Assembly: GCF_029867415.1 (NCBI RefSeq) | Contig: NC_081185.1 | Coordinates: forward strand, 135,181,753-135,245,752 | Length of the DNA stretch: 64,000 bases | Origin: Vicia villosa | Lineage: Eukaryota > Streptophyta > Magnoliopsida > Fabales > Fabaceae | Direction: 5' to 3' | Shown: positions 36,359 to 45,134 of the stretch, piece after piece | How positions within the stretch are numbered: position 1 is the first letter of the stretch | Layout of the letters: each line of letters starts with the position of its first letter | The notes under the pieces: generated by a model | What the model was told of the DNA's origin: nothing | Seen by the model: only the letters and a program-made list of their open reading frames with translations | The model's database searches: none | Position numbers and translations under genes: made by a program

Positions 36359-38432
36359 ATGAATACTGTTAAAAAACTCAAGAGTGAGTCAACTGAGTTG
36401 CCTGATTGTGTTATATCTTATATCTTTTCCAAGTTAAGTTTGAAGAATTTGGTGAAAACTAGTGCTTTGTCCAAACATTGGTATCACGAATGGGGATTAA
36501 GGAAGGACCTCACTTTTGATCTCCTTAACATGTTTGATTATAATACGGTTCCAGAGTTACCAATAACCCTTCCACTCTTTCAAAAACTTCAATGTCAATT
36601 TGCCACAAGATTAGATTATTTCATGCAGAAGTATCCTGGTGATATGATCCGTCTAATCCGAGTAAATTTTCCATTAGGTGTTGATCATACTTATGCCATT
36701 GATAGATTAATTCACAAAGGACTTGTTAAGGGTGCTAATCGTATTGAGCTCCTCTTCGCAAATGAAACTGATTTTAAAATAAGGCAATACAATTTTTTGT
36801 TTCCTTTCTTGTTTGGCCCTAATTCTCTCACATATCTACACCTACAGAACTGCCGTATAACACCAACTATGGACTTTTCTGGATTGAAGAATTTGAAAAC
36901 GCTTGTGTTGCATCTCGTTCCTGTGGAGCAGAATATGCTTTGGCATCTGTGTTTTAACTGCATCCATCTTGAGAACTTCACTCTGAATGAGTGTAAGTTC
37001 ATATCTGACATAAGAATTACTAGTTCAACATTGCTTCATCTGAAAATTAACTGTGGACGTATCATTATAGAGAGGAATATTGATATCATTGCATCAAAAC
37101 TCTTATCCTTTGAATATTCTTCGGACTGTTTGTATCACCGTGCATTACGCATAGTGAACATTAAGGCTCATATGTTATCCAAGTTTAGCTATAGATGTGT
37201 TAACATTTTTAATCTAGTCGATTTTTCTGGACTGAAAAATGTGACAACAATTGTGTTTGATGGAATCCGTGAATGTCTCCAAAGTGAAGTCATAACTCAT
37301 TTGTTTTCTAACTGTCTCCAACTTGAAGATGTCACCTTTAAGGAGTGTCAGATCAAGTGTGATATGAAAATTATCGGTGCAAAGTTGCGTCATTTGCGAA
37401 TAATTGATTGTCCTTGTACGAATCTTTGTTCTTATAGGATAGATATTGATGCATTGAACCTCACATCCTTTGAATATATGGGTTGCACTTTCATGACGCC
37501 CATAATCTCTGTCAGGGCTCCAAAGTTATTGAAGGTTTTTTGGGATACAAGTTATAGAATTGAAAATGTATATAACTTTGATACAATTGCAACAAAATTA
37601 CATCTGCTTGAGGATTTAACTATGAATATGCATCGTTCACATGTGAGTCACTCGAAACCCATACATGCCACTTGATATTTATGTTTGTCGGTCTTAGGTA
37701 TCCTTTAATTAGTTGATTCAATAATTGCTTTCAATTCACTTTAAGTTTCTGGTGTGGACACAGATATCCGAGTTAAGTAAGGATTTGGTTCGATTTCAAA
37801 ATCTTAGACAATTGAAATTGTTTATTGTGGGAGCATATAATCCTGATATGGACTACTTTTGGATTTTAGATATTGCAATGGCTTCTCCGCATCTCAAAAA
37901 ACTTTCTCTAACGGTGAGTTATTCAACCCGTCTCTAACTTAAAATTCTCTCAAATAAGCTAGTGGTTTGACTTTTGTAAAACAATATACAATCTCTTATT
38001 TAAACTAAAATAATAAATAAGTCCTCCATTTGTTTTATATGCATGATGGAATTTTAAAATGTATGTAAATTATGTATTTTAATATTATGATTATTATTCA
38101 ATTTTCAGATTAAAAATGGTCATAGGGAAATATCACATATGGTTGGATCTCAAAGGCAAAAAAGAGAGTATGTCAGGTTTTTTCACAATGGTTTAAAATA
38201 TGTGGAGTTACATGGATGTGTTTGCTCCATAAATGTAATTGAGTTAGCAAGTCATCTATTGAGGAGTGCGACTTTGCTTAAGCAAATTACTTTCAGTTCT
38301 CGTCACAATTACTATATAGGTGCTGGAAGATGGACTATGAATTCCGATGGTTGTTGTTGGTTTGAACGAAATTTTATTCATGAGCATCTAAAAGAGGAAG
38401 TAAATGAACAATGTCAGCTCATAATTTTGTAG
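36359..38432 (+). CDS. F-box/LRR (FBD-type) protein, three coding exons
   Basis: Exons 36359-37642, 37764-37913 and 38109-38432 join in phase 0 with GTGAGT donors and CAG acceptors, giving 585 residues. The F-box lies at residues 13-53 with LPDCVISYIFSKLSLKNLV and the W-x3-W pair WYHEW. Leucine-rich repeats follow, with paired LKNLKTLVL and LKNVTTIVF segments. The C-terminal exon holds LKYVELHGC, as in plant FBD-like F-box proteins. Such proteins act as substrate receptors of SCF ubiquitin ligases, binding SKP1 through the F-box; the target is unknown. Start: the ATG just after the leader intron acceptor; TTG codons upstream are not used. No stop or frameshift interrupts the exons, so it looks functional. 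It stands alone among transposons, with three TGGGCY elements upstream. F-box/FBD genes form large, fast-evolving families in legumes, so a recent pseudogene cannot be excluded. Confidence 0.85.
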
Positions 38433-38818
38433 TGATGTGTTATTTATTTATTTATAATGAATTATGTCCTGTGTTCTTCGTCTGAGTTCATTCGCTAAGC
38501 TTTATTTTTTTTCCGGCTAGATATTGATTTATAGCACTTAACATATCCGATCTTGAAAAACACGCAAGTAAATAATGTTTCTAATCCAACCAAACAAATA
38601 TAACAAAATTCTATACACACAATTTACAAGTTTAAAACTTTTCGCAATTACCACTATAAAACACAATGTATATATAAACCGACCTCAAAACATTTATAGC
38701 AGAAGCTAAAGAGAACAAATTAATGGTCGTGAAAACCAACTTAACTATATTTTTTTAGATTTTGATTTGGAGTCTATCGTAGCACCATCAAAACAACTAA
38801 TAAGGTTAACATTGTTTA
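38433..38818. other. 3' flank of the F-box gene
   Basis: The 3' UTR and spacer. AT-rich with several TTATTTATTTATAATGAA-like stretches near 38440-38462 that could serve as polyadenylation signals. No other gene. Confidence 0.5.
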
Positions 38819-39269
38819 GAAAATTTTAATTTGTATCCCTACTTGTAAAAGTTTTGGACCATAATACTTTCGTATAAATAAATAATTTTTCACAATTTCA
38901 TTTTTCCATCCACTTAACAAAAAATCTCTGAGAAAACAAAGCATCTTCAAACTGAAACACTTCTCCTAACACTTCTGGTTTACAATTTTATCAAATCAGA
39001 CACTTCACCAAACTCTTCCGATTTGTAGTAACACAATTTGGAAGACATCTCCAAACTCTTCCGGTTCACAGCAAAACACACTGGAACACTTCTCCAAACT
39101 CTTCAGGTTCACAACAAAACATATCAGATCAGTTCAAGTAAGTCTTTCGTTTTTCACTATCGCATGCCAGAACACTTTATGTAGGAGTTCCGGTTTGGTT
39201 CATATTATAAACCGGAATATTTCCCATAGGAATTTCAGTTTGGATTTTTTTTTGTTTTTTTAATTTTAT

Positions 39270-40994
39270 AGTGCGAAGACGAGGATTAGATGGGAGGGTT
39301 GTTAGCCGCACTCTGGAACGACGCGGCGTTGTAGATGATGCTGGTCCGTCTGCACCAGTTCCACAGTCGCCACATCTGCCAACTGGATATCCTGGAGGGC
39401 CTTCTGACCTGTTGTGAGATACGAGCAACATATTGCTCGACATTTATGGTTCGGCGAGGTAATTAAAATAAATTTATTCTACATTGATTATTTTAGAATA
39501 AATTTATTATTTTACATTTTATAATGTGAATTTTTATTTATTTTTAGGAAAGATGTCCGAAAAAGGAACTTAAAGTTGCAGGACACAGGCTGAGGCTGAA
39601 GGATAGAGTTCCTCATTTGCTCCCACCAGAGATGGAGCGTTGGGTGGATAGGTCAGGTCTGACTTCTCTCCAGAGAACCAGCCTGACCAAGATAGACACA
39701 GATCTTGTTACACAATTTGTGGAGAGGTGGCACATAGAGACATCGTCATTTCACATGTCATTTGGTGAGATGACGATTACATTAGATGATATTTCCTGTC
39801 TGCTGCACTTGCCCATTGAGGGTGTGTTATGGTACCCCGATCATGTCACTGAGGATATGGCTCTTGAGCTTGACATTCAGTATTTGGGAATAGACAGGGG
39901 TGTGGTTACCCGACATATCCACGAGTGCAGGGGCGCTTATTATTCACTACAATGGTTATATGATAAATTTGTGGAGCATCGAGCTGCTAGTAGTTGGCCA
40001 TTTGCGACCAGGACATGTCTTATGATATTATTGGGCTGCACCATATTTGCTGACAAGACTTTTACTCTTGTCGAGACACGATATGTGTTGTTGTTTAGAG
40101 ACCTAGAGTGACTTAATGCTTACAGTTGGGCATCTGTTGCATTGGTTACTTTATACCGACATCTTGAAGATGCATTTATATTTAGTTGTAAGTAGCTTGG
40201 TGGATATCCTACTCTTGTACATGTATTTATGTCATTTAATTTTTATACTTTCCATGTTAATTCATATACTTTTATTTATATCCTTTAATATATGTATTTT
40301 AATTTATATCATATCATTTATTTTGTAAGAGTGTTGGATTCACGAGTACTTTCCCACAGTTGGAAAGAGAGGAGAGAACCGGTATCCATCTGAGAATCAG
40401 GGCTTCCCAGGGCGATGAGATGGGCGTCCAAGCAAGAAGCCCTGAAGGTGGATGAGCTGAGACCCGTCCTGGACGCGTTGGCACCTACAGACGTTGTATG
40501 GCGCCTGTTCAAGGATCATAGATAGCACCGTCCTTTTGACGAGGCATCTATGTACATGGGGTTTCTAGTTTGGGGTGACTTACATGTTCCATACTTTTTT
40601 GAAAGACGTTTACGTCAGTTTGGGTTCTATCAGTATATTTCACCCCCACCTCCTGTTGATACATTGGGTGATGATGATATTGCTGTGAAATGGATTACTT
40701 GCGACCAGAGTGTGGTGGGGTGATTAAAGACACTGCACCAGTCAGATTCCCATTTGAGATTGTTGATGGATATCTATAGTGGTATTATCGTGTGTCTCAT
40801 CCTCAGTTGGTGTCACTACAACTCATGCGCGTAGAGAGGTTCCAATTCCTGTCTTTGATGCAAGAACCACTGATCTGGATTGGGCTCATGTTTGCACATT
40901 GGTTCACCATTTTCTCTGACAAGATGATGCTGACGAGGATGATTTAGTGTATGTTGATTTATTCAAGGCTTTACGCAATTCTCATGAGCATTGA
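39270..40994 (+). pseudogene. Plant mobile domain (MAIN-like) gene remnant
   Basis: A first exon ends WFGE at a donor at 39459 and joins at 39548 to ERCPKKELKVAGHRLRLKD, then LLPPEMERWVDRSGL, FVERWHIETSSFHMSFGEMT, ITLDDISCLLHLPIEGVLW, YDKFVEHRAASSWPFATRT and LLGCTIFADKTFTLVE. This is the plant mobile domain (PMD, the former aminotransferase-like domain) of MAIN/MAIL-type proteins. After a TGA at 40109 the homology continues (WASVALVTLYRHLEDAF). A likely intron to about 40330 follows, then CWIHEYFPTVGKRGEN, frameshifts, and an acidic end DDADEDDLVYVDLFKAL. PMD proteins exist as host genes for silencing and meristem maintenance and as passengers of transposons. The frameshift near 39415 and several stops make this copy non-functional. 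Confidence 0.8.
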
Positions 40995-41290
40995 TTGTCG
41001 CTGTATTTTATGATTTATTTTGTGTTTTGTTTTGATGCACGTGGAGATTTTGTTTTATTTTGACACAGTTACAACTTATATGTTTATTTAATGTTTAATT
41101 TATCTACTTGCTTTTAAATGGATAAGAAATCACTGACAGTTATACGTGGATAAGATTGCACTGACACTTTGAATGGATAAGATTGCACCGACATTTTTAC
41201 GTGGCTTATAATGAATCCTCGATACTATAAATAGGGGCTCTATGTTGTTGAGAGAAATATCTGATTTTCAAAATACTTCTTTATAATTTT

Positions 41291-41605
41291 ATGGTTGACA
41301 CAGTTGTGTACTTCACTAGAAATAAAGATCTCGTGAAGTTTTTCATTCCTGACGGATGCGGGAACCTTGAGGCATTGACATCTTAGTTGAATGAAAAATT
41401 ACCTAAAACCGATAACATAGTGGTGAGTAAGATCTCGTATCATGAAAATTGGAGCATGGATGTTAATGGGAGGGTAAGTTATAGCGTTGTTGAGTTGAAG
41501 TGCGATGCTGATATGAAAGACATGTGGAAATCACACACCCGTAAGATAACTAAGGGGGATCAACCAAGTGTTTTTTACGTAATCGAGGAAGTCACTACAA
41601 ACAAA
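41291..41605 (+). pseudogene. Mutator-protein N-terminal-like (PB1-like) fragment
   Basis: The frame reads MVDTVVYFTRNKDLVKFFIP, a stop at about 41384, then LNEKLPKTDNIVVSKISYHE, SYSVVELKCDADMKDMW and QPSVFYVIEEV. The order of an LxxLxxKLxx..VVxKISY segment, a Y(S/L)V-ELKxDxDMxxMW segment and an acidic end is that of the N-terminal PB1-like region of plant MuDR-type proteins. It lies just after the mobile domain gene in the same orientation and just before the oppositely oriented transposase. The assignment is by pattern and only moderately sure. Confidence 0.45.
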
Positions 41606-42600
41606 GAATGCTTGCTCAATATGTTGCAACCGTTGACTATACTCAACCTCATTACTAGCCCATACAACATCTCTCCACAATGTGTATATCGTCTCTTACA
41701 TGTCTGTCACCACATATTCCTTGCATTTCATCCCAACATTTTTGTTAATGTGAAATCGACATAGCAAGTTATGTGTCGTAGGAAACACAACTTAAACTGA
41801 TTTCATCAAAGTAAGATCTCTATCCGTCAAAATCACTTGTGGACCCACATCTTTCTTCATAAACAATTGCTTCAGCTTATCCAAGACTCAACAATAACTC
41901 CTTGTCTGCTCACACTCCATATAAGCAAATGTAACAACAAATGTCAACTTGGTCGATGTCATGTCAACTATTTCAAACAGAGGTTGTCTATATTTTTTTG
42001 TCTTATATGTTGCGTCCATAATCAAGACAGATGGAAAAAGATTCAGTAACTTCACCGAATCTGGATGGACCCAAAAAATATCTCTCACAACTTCCGAATA
42101 ATCTCTTTTCCAACTTCAGTAAACATAGTTTGTCTACTCTATAAGCTTATCTCTGCTTCTATCATACTCTTATGCTTGTATGCTTGCATGATCTGAGTGA
42201 TATTTTTGGGATCTCGCTCTTGCAAGAAAATCAATATGTGTCTAGGCGGTCAAATCAGCAACATGCTACTTCTCCTCTTTGTGGCCAACCTACCAACAAA
42301 AGAATGATCTTCTAATCTATCTGGTAATCCATGATTATGAACTCCACATTTTACATCAACCTTCCATCCTAACCCATCTTTTACCGGAGTCGACCTGATT
42401 TTGAATAGATATCTACGTCTCTTAGTCGCACTTTGAGTATCACTTTTTTCCTTGTATTTCCCCCTTTATCGCAACCAAATATCACTTTGTTGCTTCTTCC
42501 TCTCTTGCCTGTTTCGGTGTCCGAATGGGTGATAATAACTACCACTTTATTGTTGATTCTAGTCTCTTTAATCCATCGGATAACGCATCTCGTGTGACGA
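41590..42600 (-). pseudogene. MULE/FAR1-like transposase remnant
   Basis: On the minus strand: HSDTETGKRGRSNKVIFGC, YLFKIRSTPVKDGLGWKVDV, CGVHNHGLPDRLEDHSF and VGRLATKRRS form the FAR1-type DNA-binding region with its C-x-H-N-H end. Then, after stops and frameshifts, come DIFWVHPDSVKLLNLFPSVL, IMDATYKTKKYRQPLFEIV, FVVTFAYMECEQ, VILTDRDLTLMKSV, LLCRFHINKNV and KCKEYVVTDM. These are the catalytic-domain motifs of MULE transposases: the IMDATYKT and LTDRDLTLM acidic residues and the C-x2-H element. At least four disruptions are visible. FHY3/FAR1 transcription factors descend from this type, but the decay here indicates a transposon relic. Confidence 0.82.
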
Positions 42601-42750
42601 ATCTTTGAGAAGTTGTGAATGCATCAGTGGTATCTATAACTGTCTCGTTTTTTTGGCAAATCTGGAGCGGAATTTCCATACCTGAAAAAAAGCGAAAAAA
42701 TCAAAAAGTTCAAAAACCATTCCGCAAGAGTTAAGAAAAGTGTTCTGGTA

Positions 42751-42850
42751 TGCATCAAAAGTGTTTCGGAAGACTTTAACAAAGTGTTCCGGTTTGGTTT
42801 GAACCATTCCAGAGCACTTTGTTAAAGTCTTCCGGAACACTTTTGATGCA
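42751..42850. repeat. 100-bp near-perfect hairpin
   Basis: Arms of about 36 bp start TGCATCAAAAGTGTT and end AACACTTTTGATGCA; they pair with one mismatch (TTTCGG against TTCCGG) around a loop of about 28 bases. It lies in the subterminal region of the Mutator-like element and repeats its CTTCCGGAACACTTT words. A transcript would form a dicer-like substrate. Confidence 0.8.
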
Positions 42851-43076
42851 AATCGGAAGTCTTAAGGAATGAGTTTCGGTTTGTTATATTTTACATACCA
42901 GAAGACTTGCAGAAAGTGTTCCGGGAGTCCTGCGTAGGCGTGCAATTTTCTAATTTTTTTTGATGAATAGTAAAGAGTAAAATGATAAAATGGTTAAAAG
43001 TTTTGAAAGGTAAAACTGTCATTATTTAAAAATTGTAAGGGTAGAAAGACAAAGTAGGATACAAAGTCAAAATTTC

Positions 43077-43553
43077 AATTATTTAAGCTTAACAAACTCT
43101 GTTTAAACTTTAGATTATGTCTCAACCCAATATTAGACTCGGGCTTTCTTTCCTAAAACGCCTAAGTTTGGAACCTTCCAATTTCTTCCCTAGTATTACT
43201 CTAGGACCAGAATGCCTAAGCACATTGTCAACATTATCATATACTAATGGCTTATGTAGATTTGTGATACGTAATGTCCTAATCAAGCTCAAAAATACCA
43301 CAAATTTTGTCAATTGCTAGTGTAACTTAATCACTAGTTTTTGATCGGATGGTCAATGTTTAACCATCTCACTTTCACATAAAATAAGCTCTTTAATTTG
43401 AGAAGATTCATAGACAATCAATGAGTAAGACTAAAACACACAAATATAGGTTGTTATTATGTTCTCTAATTACAAACGAACCCTTTGGTGTTTTCTATTA
43501 ACATAAATAAAGCCTTTGTTAAGAGATGATTAACCATATTTTTATTAAGAGGG
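43077..43553. other. Spacer, nothing recognised
   Basis: Overlapping 60-67-codon frames on both strands at 43117-43320 share no domain with anything I know. Confidence 0.5.
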
Positions 43554-43554
43554 T

Positions 43555-44391
43555 GTTCATAACCAAACCAACCCAATAGAAAATCGCAAACCAAATCAAA
43601 TCAAATCGAAACCGCAAAAAACCGCATTTGGTTCAGATTAGTTTGGGTCATCTTTTAACAAAATCGCACGGTTTGGTTCAATTTGCGGTTTATATTTTGT
43701 AAACCAAACCAAACCAAATCAAACCGTATTATGTTACCGCCTAAATTTTACTTAACTCACATCCAACCCAAACTTAAACCTATTATACCTTAGTCTTATG
43801 ATTACCAACAATTTTCTCATCCTTACACTTACAATTTTGTCACATACATCTTCCTTCTTCTATAATCTCTACTCTCTTATATTCTTTCTTTTTCACCTTA
43901 TTTTTATGTAAATGTTCCGTATTTCAGCTTCGTTTTTATCGCACATCTTCTTCTCTAATCTCTCAATACTTTTTTTTCTTCTTCACCTTCACTAATCTCC
44001 TGTCTCTTATATTTTTTTGTTTCATTATAATAATTTTTATATTATTTTATGCTATTATTTTATGTTTAATATTTCACTTTTGTCTAATTTAATTTTTAAA
44101 TATTAAATGGAAAATTGTTGTCAAAATATGACGAGTTTTGTTGTTATTTGATAGTGTATGAATGTCTAAATACAAAATTATGTTGTCATCTATATGTGTA
44201 TGTATGACTCAATAAAATATTTGTAAAAAACCGAATAAATCAAACCGAACCAAACCGCATTAGTTTGGTTTAGTTTGGTTCGGATTTTTTTTAAAAGTCA
44301 ACCGAACTAAATCAAATCGCACTATTTTTGCTCTTGCAATTCGGATGATTTTTTTCGTCAAAACCGCCCAAACCGCACCGCGAACACCCAT
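43555..44391. mobile_element. hAT-MITE-like element with AACCAAACCGC core
   Basis: The ends AGGGTGTTCATAACC and GCGAACACCCAT are inverted and related to the other three TAGGGGTG elements. AACCAAACC, GGTTTGG and AAACCGCA words fill both arms in complementary orientation. No matching 8-bp duplication could be read, so the copy is older or its ends are shifted. Confidence 0.65.
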
Positions 44392-44828
44392 GAGATGATA
44401 CCACTACTTATTCCAAATGTTGTTTATAACACTTCATTTAAGATAATCGTTAATCATGTTTTCGATGATGATGTATTGAGAAAGGAGAACTCCGATCTTT
44501 AGTTGTCTGGAAAAAAAGCTTGGAAATGCATGAGAAATAAGGAACAGGGCATGAAGATGCATGGTTGGAATTAAAAAAGAAAAAGCACGATGGACATTAT
44601 GATATGCATGAGGAAAGGAAAAATTCTAGAGCTCTCTCACTAACTCCCAACTATATATTTTAGTTCATACATCTTTCTCTCTCTCTCAACGTTCTAAAAT
44701 TGTTGGAACTAGCAACCTCAAGAATGATGAATGATGAATTTACAATATGAAGAGGAAATAAAGAGAATGAGAAAGAGTAATTATTGACAGTGAAAATGGT
44801 GATAACCTATTATTATTGAGATACCAAG
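44392..44828. other. Spacer, possibly old copia LTR
   Basis: AT-rich with no gene. It ends at the target site of the young retroelement, and the DNA continues after that insertion at 48350 with the LTR of a minus-strand copia remnant, so part of this stretch may be the rest of that LTR. Confidence 0.4.
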
Positions 44829-44833
44829 GATTA

Positions 44834-45118
44834 TGATAGAAGGATATTATATGATTTATATGATTAGTATTGTTATTGATAGGGGTAATAATAGTACTTA
44901 TATTATTAGTATGTTATTGGGCTTTTGTATATTTGGGCTTTTAATGGAACATCCATTATGAGAACTATATATGTAGTGTCTTAGACACAATTAAGGGTAT
45001 CAAGAAATCAAATGAATTTTATCTTTATTCCTTTTATTTTATTTACTCATTTTAGTGTTCTTCCCCTTTTCTAGTAGAAACCCTAGATTATTAGTTTGGT
45101 AGGAATAACTTCTTATCA
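44834..45118 (+). repeat. 5' LTR of the chimeric-ORF retroelement
   Basis: 285 bp with TG and CA ends. Contains ACTATATATGTAGTGTC, a possible TATA region, around 44964. No difference from the 3' LTR was found by eye. Confidence 0.95.
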
Positions 45119-45134
45119 ATTGGTGCTTTCATCC

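Larger units (their letters stand above)
38819..43076. mobile_element. Mutator-like element carrying a plant mobile domain gene
   Basis: The left end GAAAATTTTAATTTGTATCC is matched by the complement of the right end, GAAATTTTGACTTTGTATCC. Beyond about 25 bp the inverted similarity fades, though both subterminal regions repeat CTTCCGG, CTTCTGG and GGAACACTT words. Flanking 9-mers CATTGTTTA and AATTATTTA agree at seven of nine places, so a mutated target duplication is possible but weak. Inside are a plant mobile domain pseudogene (plus), a Mutator-N-terminal-like frame (plus) and a MULE transposase pseudogene (minus). All are broken, so the element is old. Confidence 0.6.

Noticed and set aside
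36712..37011. 99-codon minus-strand frame
   Set aside because: Antisense shadow of the F-box gene first exon.
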